A DNA stretch of 64,000 bases from Kribbella jiaozuonensis (GTDB lineage: Bacteria > Actinomycetota > Actinomycetes > Propionibacteriales > Kribbellaceae). The position numbers and the translations under genes are program-made. Each line of letters opens with the position of its first letter. Within the stretch, counting starts at the first letter, position 1. The stretch covers positions 1,054,001-1,118,000 of the forward strand of contig NZ_SZPZ01000004.1 in NCBI RefSeq assembly GCF_005233875.1. Reading direction: 5' to 3'. Shown here piece after piece: positions 41,262 through 50,446 of this stretch. The notes below the pieces were generated by a model. That model was not told the origin of the DNA. It was given only the letters and a program-made list of their open reading frames with translations, and ran no database searches.

Positions 41262-43972
41262 GGAAGAACCTGGGTCAGCTGGCTCCGCGAAGTGATGCCC
41301 AGCTTCGTGAAGACCTTGCGAAGGTGGTACTGGACAGTCCGCGCGCTGATGAACAGGCGGGTGGCGATCTCGGGATTGGACAGCCCGTCGCGAGCCATCC
41401 GGGCGATCTGGGCCTCCTGCGCGGTGAGTTCGCTCTGCGCCGGGACGACCCGTTTGCGAGCGGTCCCACCGGCTGCTTTCAGCTCACGCCGGGCGCGCTC
41501 GGCGAAGGCGGTCATTCCCATGGACTCGAAGCTCGTGTGCGCGGCCCGCAGCTGTTCGCGGGCCTCGAGCCGGCGGCGTTCGCGGCGGAGCCATTCGCCG
41601 TAGACCAGTTGTGCCCGCGCGAGATCGACGCGGAGCGCCGTACCGTCGAGCCGGCGGATTGCTTCGCGGTACAACGCTTCCGCCTCGCCGGCTCCGGTCA
41701 GCAACGCGCGGCTCCTTGCCCGGACGCTGAGGATCCAGTCCGTGCCGCCCGCATCGGCCATCTCGTCCAGCCTGCGGCAGGCCTGCTCGGCGGCGTCGAT
41801 CTGTCCGCTGCGGGCACCGCCTTCAGCGAGCTCGGCCGGTGTCCAGACATAGACGGCGTGGTCGCCCGGGTGCTCGAAGCCGCGGGCCGCGGTCACGGCC
41901 GCGTCCTGGTAGCGCCCGAGGCTGTTGTCGAGCACCGCGGCGGCCCAGCCGGCGATGGTCAGCCCGATACCTTCACCGCGCTCGATCGCATCCCGTGCCG
42001 TCGCCGCGACCAGCCGTTCGGTCTCGAACCGGTTGCCGCTGAACGCCGCGACACCGAGCAGTCCGTACGGCGTCACGTTGCCGCCCGTCACCTCGTTGAC
42101 CGACTCCGCCTCCGCCGTCAGCGCCGCCGCCGTGACCAGGTCGCCGGTGAAGAGGGCCACGTAGGCGCGACCGGCCAGTGCGAGCGCGAGATCGTTGACG
42201 ACACCGACCTCGCGGGCCAACTGGATGTGCCGGTCCGACAACCACTGCCAGCGATCGACGTCCCAGAGCCGCATCGCCGTGGTAGTTGCCATCCACAACA
42301 GTTGCAGCTCCTGCTCCATCGACATGCCGGCGCCGAACTCCGCGAGCGCCTTGCGCAGCGTCGGCACGCCCGCGGCGTAGCCGTCGGTGAACGCGGCCGC
42401 CGTACCGTCCAGCAACAGATCACCGGGCCGTGGTCCGCTCGGCCGGGGCGCGGCCGCGGCGGCGCGGGCGACCGCGGACAGATCGCCGGCGGGCGTTGCG
42501 AGTCGAGTCGCGAAGGTCGCCGCGGAGATGGCATCCAGATACGTCGCCCGCGCCAGGTCGACGTCGATCGGCTCGAGCCGTTTCGCGGCCTGCAGCATCA
42601 GCTGAGGAGCGTCGCTGCCACGGCTGGTGGCGAACGCGAGCTGAGCGCGAATCAGATCCGCCCGGGCGCGCTGACGCTCCGTGAGCGGCTCCCGGTCAGC
42701 AAGCTCCAGCAGCTCGGCCGTCGCGGGGAACCCGCCCGACTGCAGCTCGATCTGTGCGGCGGCCAGTGCACGCTCTGCCCGTTGCGCCGGGTCCACAGTC
42801 AACGTCACGGCCCGATGCAGGAACGCGGCCGCGGCCGACAGCCCACCACGCGCCCGGGCCCGGCCAGCCGACCGTTCGAGCTCGTCAGCGATCTCCGGAT
42901 CCGGCCCGGCCGCCGCCTGCGCGCGATGCCAGGCCCGCCGATCGGGATCGGTCCGCGGGTCCGTGGCGTCCGCAAGCGCCGCGTGGACCTGCCGGCGGTC
43001 TTCCTCGGAGGCCGACCGGTACACCGCGGACCGGACGAGCGGATGCCGGAACCGGCGTCTCGGCACTCCTTCGGTCAGCCCCGCCTCGCGCGCCGCCACG
43101 ACCGCATCCAGATTGATCCCGAGCTGGGCCGCGGCACGTCGTACCAGGATCTCGTCGCCGGACGGATCAGCGGCGGCGAGCAGCAACAACCGTCGCGTCT
43201 CCGGTGGTACGGCGGCGATCCGGCGGACGAATGTCTCCTCGACGGTGCCGGCGCCAGGCAGCCCGAACCCGCCGGCCAGCTGCGCCGGAGTCAGGCCGCG
43301 CGGCAGTTCGAGCAGCGCCAGCGGGTTCCCGTGGGCGTCGGCCACGATCTGGTCGCGCACCTGCTGATCGATCGGCCCGGAGAGCACGGCGTTCAGCAGG
43401 GTCCGCGCGTCGGCGTCGTTCAAACCACCGATCGCGAACTCCGGTACGCCGTCGAGCAGATCACCGATCTTCCGCGTGGCGAAGATCAGGGCCACGGATT
43501 CGGCCCCGATCCGGCGCGCGACGAATGCGAGGATCTGCGCCGAACTGCGGTCGAGCCACTGCTGGTCGTCGATCAGACACACGAGCGGCCGGCGGGCCGC
43601 CGCCTCGGACAGCAGGCTCAGGACCGCCAATCCGATCAGGAACAGGTCGGGTGGCGAGCCCTGGCTCAGGCCGAAGACGACCCGGAGCGCGTCCTGTTGG
43701 GGTGGTGGCAGCCTGTCGACGCCGTCCAGGACCGGAGCACACAGCTGATGCAAGCCCGCGAACGGCAGCTCCATCTCCGACTGGACGCCGGATGCCCGGG
43801 CCAGCCGGCACCCGTCCGCGCGGGCAGCGACGTACTCGAGCAGCGCGGTCTTGCCGACGCCGGCCTCGCCGTGCAGGACCAGCGCACGGCTCTCGCCGGC
43901 GCGGACAGCGCCGATCAACTGGTCGAGCACACCGCATTCGGCCCGCCGACCGGTCAGCTCCACGGGACCCAC
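41258..43972 (-). CDS. Large LuxR-family ATPase regulator (LAL/MalT-like)
   Basis: A 904-residue regulator. Walker A GEAGVGKTALLEYVA lies at residues 35-50 and Walker B PLVCLIDDQQWLDRSSAQIL near 130-150. A long TPR-like helical middle follows. The C-terminal LuxR helix-turn-helix (LTAQEAQIARMARDGLSNPE, then TVQYHLRKVFTKLGI) ends the protein. GTG 43972 follows a -10 TAGCGT by six nt, so the mRNA is probably leaderless. It converges on the MsmK-type ATPase gene. LAL proteins activate operons in response to ligands bound by the TPR part. The target is unknown. Confidence 0.92.
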   Translation of the reverse strand: MGPVELTGRRAECGVLDQLIGAVRAGESRALVLHGEAGVGKTALLEYVAARADGCRLARASGVQSEMELPFAGLHQLCAPVLDGVDRLPPPQQDALRVVFGLSQGSPPDLFLIGLAVLSLLSEAAARRPLVCLIDDQQWLDRSSAQILAFVARRIGAESVALIFATRKIGDLLDGVPEFAIGGLNDADARTLLNAVLSGPIDQQVRDQIVADAHGNPLALLELPRGLTPAQLAGGFGLPGAGTVEETFVRRIAAVPPETRRLLLLAAADPSGDEILVRRAAAQLGINLDAVVAAREAGLTEGVPRRRFRHPLVRSAVYRSASEEDRRQVHAALADATDPRTDPDRRAWHRAQAAAGPDPEIADELERSAGRARARGGLSAAAAFLHRAVTLTVDPAQRAERALAAAQIELQSGGFPATAELLELADREPLTERQRARADLIRAQLAFATSRGSDAPQLMLQAAKRLEPIDVDLARATYLDAISAATFATRLATPAGDLSAVARAAAAAPRPSGPRPGDLLLDGTAAAFTDGYAAGVPTLRKALAEFGAGMSMEQELQLLWMATTTAMRLWDVDRWQWLSDRHIQLAREVGVVNDLALALAGRAYVALFTGDLVTAAALTAEAESVNEVTGGNVTPYGLLGVAAFSGNRFETERLVAATARDAIERGEGIGLTIAGWAAAVLDNSLGRYQDAAVTAARGFEHPGDHAVYVWTPAELAEGGARSGQIDAAEQACRRLDEMADAGGTDWILSVRARSRALLTGAGEAEALYREAIRRLDGTALRVDLARAQLVYGEWLRRERRRLEAREQLRAAHTSFESMGMTAFAERARRELKAAGGTARKRVVPAQSELTAQEAQIARMARDGLSNPEIATRLFISARTVQYHLRKVFTKLGITSRSQLTQVLP

Positions 43973-43978
43973 GCCATC

Positions 43979-43984
43979 ACGCTA
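43979..43984 (-). promoter_or_regulatory. -10 element of a leaderless promoter for the LuxR ATPase gene
   Basis: TAGCGT on the minus strand, six nt before GTG 43972. The TANNNT-N6/7-start-codon layout is the usual leaderless promoter of actinobacteria. No -35 is needed or obvious. Confidence 0.5.
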
Positions 43985-44015
43985 CCCCCGGAGCTCGCGA
44001 GGGAGGACAGGATCG

Positions 44016-44473
44016 TCAGTTCTGGTACCCCTCGAACAGCCGGAGCCAGGTCTCGCTGATCGTCGGGAACGACGGTACGGCGTGCCACAGCCGCTCGATC
44101 GGGACCTGACCGACGATCGCGATCGTCGCCGAGTGCGGCAGCTCGGTGACACCGGGGCCGACAAACGTCACCCGAGCAGGCACCGAGTGTCCTCGTCCAC
44201 GACCATCCGGGCCCGGCCGCGATAGCCGTCCGCATAGAGATTCGCGCCGCCGCCCCTGGCGAGGTGAACGTGCGGGACGGCTGATCGATCCGCGCTCGCC
44301 AGGTGCGCACTCCATGGTGTGGCTTCGTCCACCGACTCCCCCGCAGCCTGGTCGAGGATGACCTGTGCGGCGATGCGAGCCTGGTCCTTGCCCTGGTGCG
44401 TCAGCAACGCCCGGTGATTGACCGGCCCGGAACCAATCACGATCACATCGAATTCGCGCACCTTGCTTGCCAT
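44016..44473 (-). pseudogene. Remnant of a mercuric-reductase-like pyridine nucleotide-disulfide oxidoreductase
   Basis: The start MASKVREFDVIVIGSGPV is the N-terminal FAD fold. It jumps directly to NHRALLTHQGKDQARIAAQV, which is a C-terminal-half motif, so about 300 codons are deleted. More gaps follow (TPWSAHLASADRSAVPHVHL, then GGANLYADGYRGRARMVVDE). After DTRCLLG the frame stops, and the next frame continues VTFVGPGVTELPHSATIAIV and LWHAVPSFPTISETWLRLFE to 44016. That needs one missing G near 44170. Intact members have about 460-480 residues. Clearly non-functional. Confidence 0.85.
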
Positions 44474-44557
44474 GGCTGCAGTCTGATCCGGGCCGGCGTA
44501 CTCCGGCTCAGTAGAACCCCCGGTCCGACCCCAGAACACACCCCGGGCCGGCCATCG

Positions 44558-44640
44558 GGTGTCGGCGTTGGACAGACCCTCCGCGACCAGCCGCGCGATC
44601 TGCGTCTCCTGGCGGGTCAGAACACTCGGAGGCTCCGGGT
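44558..44640 (-). pseudogene. Remnant of a LuxR helix-turn-helix
   Basis: The frame reads YPEPPSVLTRQETQIARLVA then EGLSNADT, the first two helices of a LuxR DNA-binding domain, and breaks off before the recognition helix. It lies just upstream of the oxidoreductase remnant. It resembles but is not a copy of the end of the intact LuxR gene at 41258. Confidence 0.65.
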
Positions 44641-44997
44641 ACGCCGTACGCACCAGCTCACCCGTAGCCCGGCCGAGGCCCATGCCCTGCCCCAACACCC
44701 CTGGACCTAACAGTTCGCATACGCCCAAGCAGGCCGACAGATAACCGGACGGAAATTGTGGACAAGGCTCACATGGGTTTGCTGAATGATTGCCGGCGGG
44801 AGTGTTCGGCAAGGAGACTGTCACCGGCAAATGCGCGGCCGGCGCCAATACGACGTCGCCGACCGCATCGGGATCCTGGTGCGCCACTCGATCACCTGAG
44901 CCTCGATCCCGGGACTTTCTGGGCACAGCGTCGTGGCGTACAAGCACCGTAGGCCCAAAACACCTCCCCGAAGCAGGTCAGGGCTGCTGCTTTGGCG

Positions 44998-45140
44998 CCA
45001 ACATGTTCCAGTACTTCAGCGAACAGACGGACATGTTCGCCCGCGACTTCTCGATCGAGCAGACCCGCACGCTCAACCCAGCCCTACAGAGCTTCAGCAC
45101 TTGGCTCGCCACCAACAAAGACCGGATCCCAGTGCACTGA
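44998..45140 (+). pseudogene. C-terminal remnant of an SDR/NmrA-type NAD(P)-binding protein
   Basis: ANMFQYFSEQTDMFARDFSI, then TRTLNPALQSFSTWLATNKD and RIPVH plus stop, is the typical C-terminus of an NmrA-like NAD(P)-binding reductase. No Rossmann motif occurs upstream. The open frame from 44790 upstream is unrelated junk. Truncated gene end. Confidence 0.6.
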
Positions 45141-45447
45141 GCCGATCAGGTCCGAGGCATGTGAATGACGCCCGACAACTGCGGAATGACCGACGGTGCA
45201 GATGAGGGCCGCGCAGCCGGGGCGCCAGGATCGTGGCCATGTTGCCCGCCTCATTGACGTGTCAGGAGGCGGACCCCATTGTGAGTCCAGGCGATCCACC
45301 CCGATCCAGGCGCAGGGATGAGTTGCGGGAGAGGCGGCGGCCGCAGCGCGGCGCGGCCAGCTAGCTCCTGGTCCCAGCTGGCACGAGACGCCTAGGCATG
45401 TGTGCCCAGCGCCCCTTGTCACAGCCCGGCCAGCTGACGTCACGACC

Positions 45448-45527
45448 ATGGCGCGCGATATGACCTCGATCGTCAAACTGCTCGGCGTCTGCCGCTCGAC
45501 GATCTACAAGTACCTTCCCGAGCTGGG
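45448..45527 (+). pseudogene. C-terminal helix-turn-helix remnant of a serine recombinase (resolvase)
   Basis: MARDMTSIVKLLGVCRSTIY then KYLPELG matches the helix-turn-helix that closes resolvase/invertase proteins. The catalytic domain is absent. It points to a lost mobile element. Upstream sequence from 45141 shows nothing else. Confidence 0.55.
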
Positions 45528-45533
45528 CCGAGT

Positions 45534-46085
45534 TCAGTCCTGTTGGGACGGTACTGGACCAGGGGTGGTGGCGACGTCGTCGAGATCCTCGAGATCGTCG
45601 AACACGACAACGGCATCTGCGGCGGCGTCACGCAGCTCCGGTAGAACGGAATCGTCTTCAGCGATCAACTCGAGCGCGCCGACCGCTCGGTCGATGATCG
45701 ACTCGATCCTGGCCAGGGCCTGTTCCATCACCGCAACGCTGACCGGCTCCGAACCGAGTCCGAGCCCTTCGGGACTGAGCTGATCCGCGATGGCGTCGAT
45801 TCGCCATCGCGCAGCCAGCTGCGGACCGATCGCATCGTCGAGCAGGTCTGTAGCTTCTCGGCAGCTCCGGCTCACAACTGCCGGCACTGCCGGCCCGCCC
45901 TCGACCGTGAGAGTCATCGCCGCGATCGCCAAACTGCCGAAGCCCGCGGCTACCAGTGCCTGACGCAACCTGGCCAGTCGCACCACAGCCGGCCCCTCCG
46001 CCAACTCGACCCAATCCAGCGTCGCGTCAGCCTCGTCGAACACTGCCACCAGCCGCGCACTCACTACGTCCTCAGACTCGCTCAT
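45534..46085 (-). CDS. Acidic helical protein of unknown function
   Basis: A 183-residue protein, acidic and Ala/Leu-rich, with long helices (FDEADATLDWVELAEGPAVV, EQALARIESIIDRAVGALEL) and an acidic C-terminus VVVFDDLEDLDDVA. No membrane segment and no recognised family. Codon bias is normal, so it appears to be the only intact gene inside the remnant zone. It is flanked by a resolvase and a tyrosine recombinase remnant, so it may be cargo of a former element. Confidence 0.6.
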   Translation of the reverse strand: MSESEDVVSARLVAVFDEADATLDWVELAEGPAVVRLARLRQALVAAGFGSLAIAAMTLTVEGGPAVPAVVSRSCREATDLLDDAIGPQLAARWRIDAIADQLSPEGLGLGSEPVSVAVMEQALARIESIIDRAVGALELIAEDDSVLPELRDAAADAVVVFDDLEDLDDVATTPGPVPSQQD

Positions 46086-46228
46086 AACCGGATAGTTCCA
46101 CCTTTCAGCTCCAGCCGCCTAGGCATCCACGACATCTGCCCTCCGCAAATCGACGTAGGCGAGGCACGTCAGAACGATGATTACTCCGAGCGCTCACGGT
46201 TGGTGAGTGTTGCCACCGCGTACCCAAA

Positions 46229-46805
46229 GTGGATGTCACCGCCGCAGGTGGAGCAGTCGATTTGAGAGTTGCTGATCTCCAGATGCTCCAGCGCTCTGAC
46301 GGTCGTGGTTCATCGCATCTTGAGCATTACGAGCGGTCGCGAGCGTTCGAGACGAAGGCGCGGACGGTGGACCCGGCCAGTGAGATCCTGTACGAGTCCA
46401 AGTGGCGGCTTCATGTGGAGCCTGTGTTCGGGCGGCGGATGGTCAAGAGCATCCTGCCGTCAGAGCTCGCTGTCTGGCTGACCGACATCGTCGGCGCCTA
46501 TGGGCTGTCGACGATTCAAGAGCGACGGCGCTGCAGGAATGTATGCCCAGCGCCACTACTTTGCCAGTATCACCTTGGCGGACGGGGTCAACATCAAGGA
46601 GCTGTCCGAGTATCTCGGGCACTACGATCCGGGATTCACGCTGCAGATGTACACCCATATGCTGCCGTCGTCGTACGACCGCGCCCGCCAGGCTGTCGAT
46701 CGGCGGCTGGAGCGACTTGCTCGGCGGCTGACGGAGCAGTCACGGAGTAGGGCCGATCGTGGCCGAGATCTCGAGGACCTCGGCCCGGGTCCCGGTCTGC
46801 TCTGA
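46229..46805 (+). pseudogene. Decayed tyrosine recombinase (phage-type integrase)
   Basis: The first frame has the SAM-like core-binding domain (ASEILYESKWRLHVEPVFGR, then LPSELAVWLTDIVGAYGLST). Near 46505 the frame breaks. Another frame then gives RHYFASITLADGVNIKELSE and YLGHYDPGFTLQMYTHML, which holds the box II region and the nucleophile Tyr region. The segment with the first catalytic Arg is deleted. An intact member has about 370-400 residues. No attachment site was found by eye. Confidence 0.85.
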
Positions 46806-46845
46806 TCGAAGGTCAGGGCGGACCGGTCATCCCTTAGAAACAAGG

Positions 46846-48048
46846 CTATTTCAGCTCGGCGGAGGTCTTCCCGAGCAGTCGCCGAGCCACGATCAACTGC
46901 TGGATCTGTTGGGTGCCTTCGAAGATGTCGAGGATTTTGCTGTCTCGGGACCATTTTTCGAGGAGTTGGTGTTCGGAGTAGCCGAGGGTGCCGGTTAGTT
47001 CTACGCAGCGGAGGGTGACGTCGTTGGCGGTGCGGCCGGCTTTGGCTTTGGCTATGGAGGCTTGGAGGGAGTTGGGTTGGGCGTTGTCGGCCATCCAGGC
47101 TGCCTGGAGGGTGAGGAGGTAGGCGGCTTCCCAGTCGGCTTCCATCGAGAGGTACGTCGCGGCTGCGGCGGGCTGTAGATGGACGGGGCGGTCGTAGTCG
47201 ACCTCTGCGCCGGCCTCGGACAGCAACTCGCGGGTGAGTTCCAACGACGCGCGGGCGCAGCCGACGGCCATCGCGGCCACCAGCGGGCGGGTGTTGTCGA
47301 AGGTTTGCATGACGCCGGCGAAACCCTTGTCGATGTCCGCGGTGCCGAGCAGGTTCTCGCGGGGTACGCGGCAGTTGTCGAAGCGGATGGTCGCGGTGTC
47401 GGACGCGCGGATGCCGAGCTTGTGTTCGAGCCGTTCGACCGTCATGCCGGGCGTGTCCTGCATGACCACGAACGACTTGATCGCGGCGCGGCCGAGCGTC
47501 TTGTCGAGCGTCGCCCACACCACGACAGCGTCGCAGCGGCCGCCGGCGGTGACGAAGATCTTCTCGCCGTTCAGCACGTAGTCGTCGCCGTCGAGCCGTG
47601 CGGTCGTCTGGATGTTCGCGGAGTCGGAGCCGCAGTCCGGTTCGGTGATCGCCATCGCGGCCCACACGCCGTCGAACCGCCGCAGTTGCTCGTCCGACGC
47701 GACGGATGCGATCGCCGAGTTGCCGAGCCCCTGCCGCGGCATCGACAGCAGCAGTCCGACGTCACCCCAGCACATCTCCATGATCGACAGCACCGACGAC
47801 AGGTTCGACCCGTTGACGACACCGTCTGCATCGGCCTCAGTACGTCGTACGCCGGAAGCGCCCGCGCCCGAACCGGTGCCTGAGGCCCCTAATCCGTCGA
47901 CCATCGCGGCCAGCATGTCCAGCTCGACCGGGTACTCGTGCTCGGCCAGGTCGTACCGGCGCGAGTTCGGCCGCAGCATCTCCGCCGCGACCTGGTGCGC
48001 CTGGTTCACGAAGGCCCGGAACTTGCGCGGAGTCTCGAGGTTGATCAT
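46846..48048 (-). CDS. Acyl-CoA dehydrogenase (second of pair)
   Basis: A 400-residue flavoprotein. The mid domain has AMAITEPDCGSDSANIQT and YVLNGEKIFVTAGGRCD, and the C-terminal domain SKILDIFEGTQQIQQLIVAR with the usual FAD/acyl contacts. A Gly/Ser-rich insertion of about 25 residues (GASGTGSGAGASGVRR) sits before NGSNLSSVLSIMEM. ATG 48048 shares one nt with the stop of the upstream paralogue, so translation is coupled. It dehydrogenates an acyl-CoA at C2-C3. Pairs of unlike ACADs often form heterotetramers in actinobacteria, which is inference here. Confidence 0.9.
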   Translation of the reverse strand: MINLETPRKFRAFVNQAHQVAAEMLRPNSRRYDLAEHEYPVELDMLAAMVDGLGASGTGSGAGASGVRRTEADADGVVNGSNLSSVLSIMEMCWGDVGLLLSMPRQGLGNSAIASVASDEQLRRFDGVWAAMAITEPDCGSDSANIQTTARLDGDDYVLNGEKIFVTAGGRCDAVVVWATLDKTLGRAAIKSFVVMQDTPGMTVERLEHKLGIRASDTATIRFDNCRVPRENLLGTADIDKGFAGVMQTFDNTRPLVAAMAVGCARASLELTRELLSEAGAEVDYDRPVHLQPAAAATYLSMEADWEAAYLLTLQAAWMADNAQPNSLQASIAKAKAGRTANDVTLRCVELTGTLGYSEHQLLEKWSRDSKILDIFEGTQQIQQLIVARRLLGKTSAELK

Positions 48049-49352
48049 CAGACCAGCACCGCCCCTTCCATCACGCCGATGGCTCGCAGGTCGCGGTACC
48101 AGCGCTCCACCGGATGTTCCTTCACGAACCCGTGCCCGCCGAGCAGTTGTACGCCGTCCGTCCCGATCTGCATGCCCTTCTCCGTGCACAACCGCCGCGC
48201 CAGCGCCACCTCGCGGGCGAACGGAAGCCCTTGCGTATCACGCGATCCGGCCCGGTACGTGACCAGCTTCATGCCCTCGAGCTCGATCCCGATGTTCGCC
48301 ACCATGAACGCCACCGATTGCCGATGACTGATCGGTTCACCGAAGGCCTCACGCGAATTCACGTACGGCGTCACGTAGTCGAGCACCGCCCGCGCCGCAC
48401 CGAGGGCCAACGCACACCACCCGAGCCGCGACAACCGCACGCACTCCGCGTAATCGTCAAGCGACCCCAACGGCACCGCGGGCACGTCCGTCAGGATCAC
48501 CCGGCTCAACGACGCAGCCCGCAACCCCATCGACGGCTCCGCCTCGATCACCACGCCCGGATGATCCGCCTCCACAACGAACAACCCGGGCCCAGCATCC
48601 GTCTGCGCCCCGATCACGAACAGCTCCGCCTCCGCGCCCCGCGGTACGAGCGACTTCACGCCGTTCAGCAGCCCGCCCGTGTACCGCGTGCGCAGCGCGA
48701 ACGGGTCGAACACCGGCCGCGGCTCGACCAGCGCCAACGCCGCCGCCGGCACGGTCTGGCCAGTGAACGCCGGCAGGTACGTCGCCTGCTGCGTCTCATC
48801 GCCCCACAACGAGATCGCCGTACTCACCGCGGACGGCGCCAGACACGCGACCGCCTGCCCCATGTCGCCATGAGCGAGAGCCTCGGCCACGAGTACGCCG
48901 GTCATCGCGGACCGCTCGGTGACGATCCCGCCGAGCTCCTCCGGTACTTCGATCAGACTCAGCCCGAGCTCGGCCGACGACTCCAGCACCTTGGCCTCCG
49001 TCGCGCACGCCGTGTCGGCCGCACCGGCAGCCGGCCGCAGTACGTCGGCGGCAAAGTCCCGCACGACCTCGACCATCATCTGCTGGTCCTCGGTCGGCGT
49101 CAGGTCGAACCGACCGGTCCCCCGAGCGGCAGGCAGCCGCGACGGCGCGGCCAGCTTCGAGACAGCCGAGAACCGCCGGGACACCGCACCAGCCGTCCGG
49201 AATCCGGTCTTGGTCGCCTCGAACACCGCCCGCTCGGCCGGCTTCCGCAGCCCGAACCGGTCGATCGCCCGCGACCGGGCCAGCTTGTTGAGCAGGGCCA
49301 CGCCGACCCCGATCGCGTCCCGGCGCCCACGGGTCTTCTGCTGAAGGCTCAT
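48048..49352 (-). CDS. Acyl-CoA dehydrogenase (first of pair)
   Basis: A 434-residue protein with an unusual basic N-terminal extension of about 80 residues (RFGLRKPAERAVFEATKTGF). The ACAD fold then begins at FDLTPTEDQQMMVEVVRDFA. The C-terminus carries YVNSREAFGEPISHRQSVAF and GVQLLGGHGFVKEHPVERWY. The mid-domain flavin motif is degenerate, so it may be the structural half of a complex with the downstream paralogue. ATG 49352 follows TACAGT by seven nt, a leaderless layout. Confidence 0.88.
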   Translation of the reverse strand: MSLQQKTRGRRDAIGVGVALLNKLARSRAIDRFGLRKPAERAVFEATKTGFRTAGAVSRRFSAVSKLAAPSRLPAARGTGRFDLTPTEDQQMMVEVVRDFAADVLRPAAGAADTACATEAKVLESSAELGLSLIEVPEELGGIVTERSAMTGVLVAEALAHGDMGQAVACLAPSAVSTAISLWGDETQQATYLPAFTGQTVPAAALALVEPRPVFDPFALRTRYTGGLLNGVKSLVPRGAEAELFVIGAQTDAGPGLFVVEADHPGVVIEAEPSMGLRAASLSRVILTDVPAVPLGSLDDYAECVRLSRLGWCALALGAARAVLDYVTPYVNSREAFGEPISHRQSVAFMVANIGIELEGMKLVTYRAGSRDTQGLPFAREVALARRLCTEKGMQIGTDGVQLLGGHGFVKEHPVERWYRDLRAIGVMEGAVLV

Positions 49353-49359
49353 ACCACCA

Positions 49360-49378
49360 ACTGTAAACCGAAGTTACA
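49360..49378 (-). promoter_or_regulatory. Leaderless -10 overlapped by TGTAA-N7-TTACA palindrome
   Basis: On the minus strand TACAGT (49360-49365) is seven nt before ATG 49352. The palindrome TGTAA-N7-TTACA (49362-49378) overlaps it. A repressor bound there would block the acyl-CoA dehydrogenase pair. TetR-type fatty-acid regulators commonly use such sites. None is encoded next to it. The divergent LacI gene is the neighbour. Confidence 0.55.
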
Positions 49379-49428
49379 ACCCAGGTCACGCTGGTAGCCT
49401 GACCCGACCGGTCCGAAGGAGCGCAGCA

Positions 49429-50412
49429 GTGGCGGTCAGCATGTCCGACGTGGCCCGCCACGCGGGCGTGTCGCAGCGCACCGTGTCGAACGTGGTGAAC
49501 AACTACGTCCACGTCTCCCCCGCCACCCGCGCCCGTGTCCAGGCCAGCCTCGACGCGCTCGGCTACCGTCCGAACACCGCCGCCCGCCGCCTGCGCACCG
49601 GCCGCACCGGCACCGTCACCCTGGCCGTCCCGACTTTCCGCGAGCGGTACTTCGCCGACCTCGCCGAAGCCGTCATCGCGGCCGCCCGCGACCGCGGTAC
49701 GACGATCCTCGTCGAGACCACCGGCGGCCGTCACGACCTCGAGGTCGAGCTGCTTCGCGGTGGCAGCGACGTCCTCACCGACGGCGTGATCATGAGCGCG
49801 GTCTCGCTCAGCCGCACGGACCAGCGCAGTACGCACCCGGTCGTCCTGGTCGGCGACCGCGAGCCCGGCAGCGCGATCGACCACGTCGGTATCAAGAATC
49901 GCGAGGCAGCGCAGGCGGCCGTGACGCATCTGCTCGACACCGGCCGACGGCGGATCCTCCTGCTCGGCGCGAACCACGGCCCGCGACGCTCGTACCAACT
50001 GCGTCGCCAGGGATACCAGGCCGCACTGAAGAAGCACGGCATCGACCTCGACCCGGCGCTGATCGTGGACTGCGACTGGACCACCGCCGCGGCCGCCGAC
50101 GCGATCGCCCGCACCTACGACCGACTGCGCCCCGACGGAATCTTCGCGATGAACGACTCCGCCGCCCTCGGCGCCCTCCGAGCGCTGCAGCGCAACACCA
50201 TCGACGTACCGGGCGACGTGTCGGTCATCGGCTTCGACGACATCGTCGAGTCCAGCCTGTCGACCCCGACGCTCAGCACGATCGCACCGCTGCTCGACGA
50301 CATCGCGAGCACCGCGCTCGACCTCCTCGACGAGCAGCTGGACGACGATCACGTCCCGCAACACCGGATGGCCGGCTACGAACTCCGCGTCCGAGAGAGC
50401 ACCACCCGCTGA
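49429..50412 (+). CDS. LacI-family transcriptional regulator
   Basis: A 327-residue repressor. The helix-turn-helix and hinge read SMSDVARHAGVSQRTVSNVV and YRPNTAARRLRTGRTG. The periplasmic-binding-like sensor domain ends with VSVIGFDDIVESSLSTPTLS. GTG 49429 has GAAGGAG seven nt upstream, and an internal ATG 49441 is possible. It is followed after 61 bp by an alcohol dehydrogenase and a Gfo/Idh/MocA oxidoreductase, with an ACGT-centred palindrome between them. This fits local repression released by a sugar. Confidence 0.92.
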   Translation: MAVSMSDVARHAGVSQRTVSNVVNNYVHVSPATRARVQASLDALGYRPNTAARRLRTGRTGTVTLAVPTFRERYFADLAEAVIAAARDRGTTILVETTGGRHDLEVELLRGGSDVLTDGVIMSAVSLSRTDQRSTHPVVLVGDREPGSAIDHVGIKNREAAQAAVTHLLDTGRRRILLLGANHGPRRSYQLRRQGYQAALKKHGIDLDPALIVDCDWTTAAAADAIARTYDRLRPDGIFAMNDSAALGALRALQRNTIDVPGDVSVIGFDDIVESSLSTPTLSTIAPLLDDIASTALDLLDEQLDDDHVPQHRMAGYELRVRESTTR

Positions 50413-50446
50413 CAGAACCCGTGCCGGACAACCTCTTGTGGGCAGG

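Noticed and set aside
41324..44059. Very long rightward open frame (911 codons) opposite the LuxR ATPase gene
   Set aside because: It is the antisense shadow of a GC-rich gene with clear Walker and LuxR motifs. Its translation is low in complexity and matches nothing.
44790..45140. Intact 116-codon gene
   Set aside because: Only the last 47 codons resemble a protein family. The upstream part is not coding, so it is listed as a remnant.
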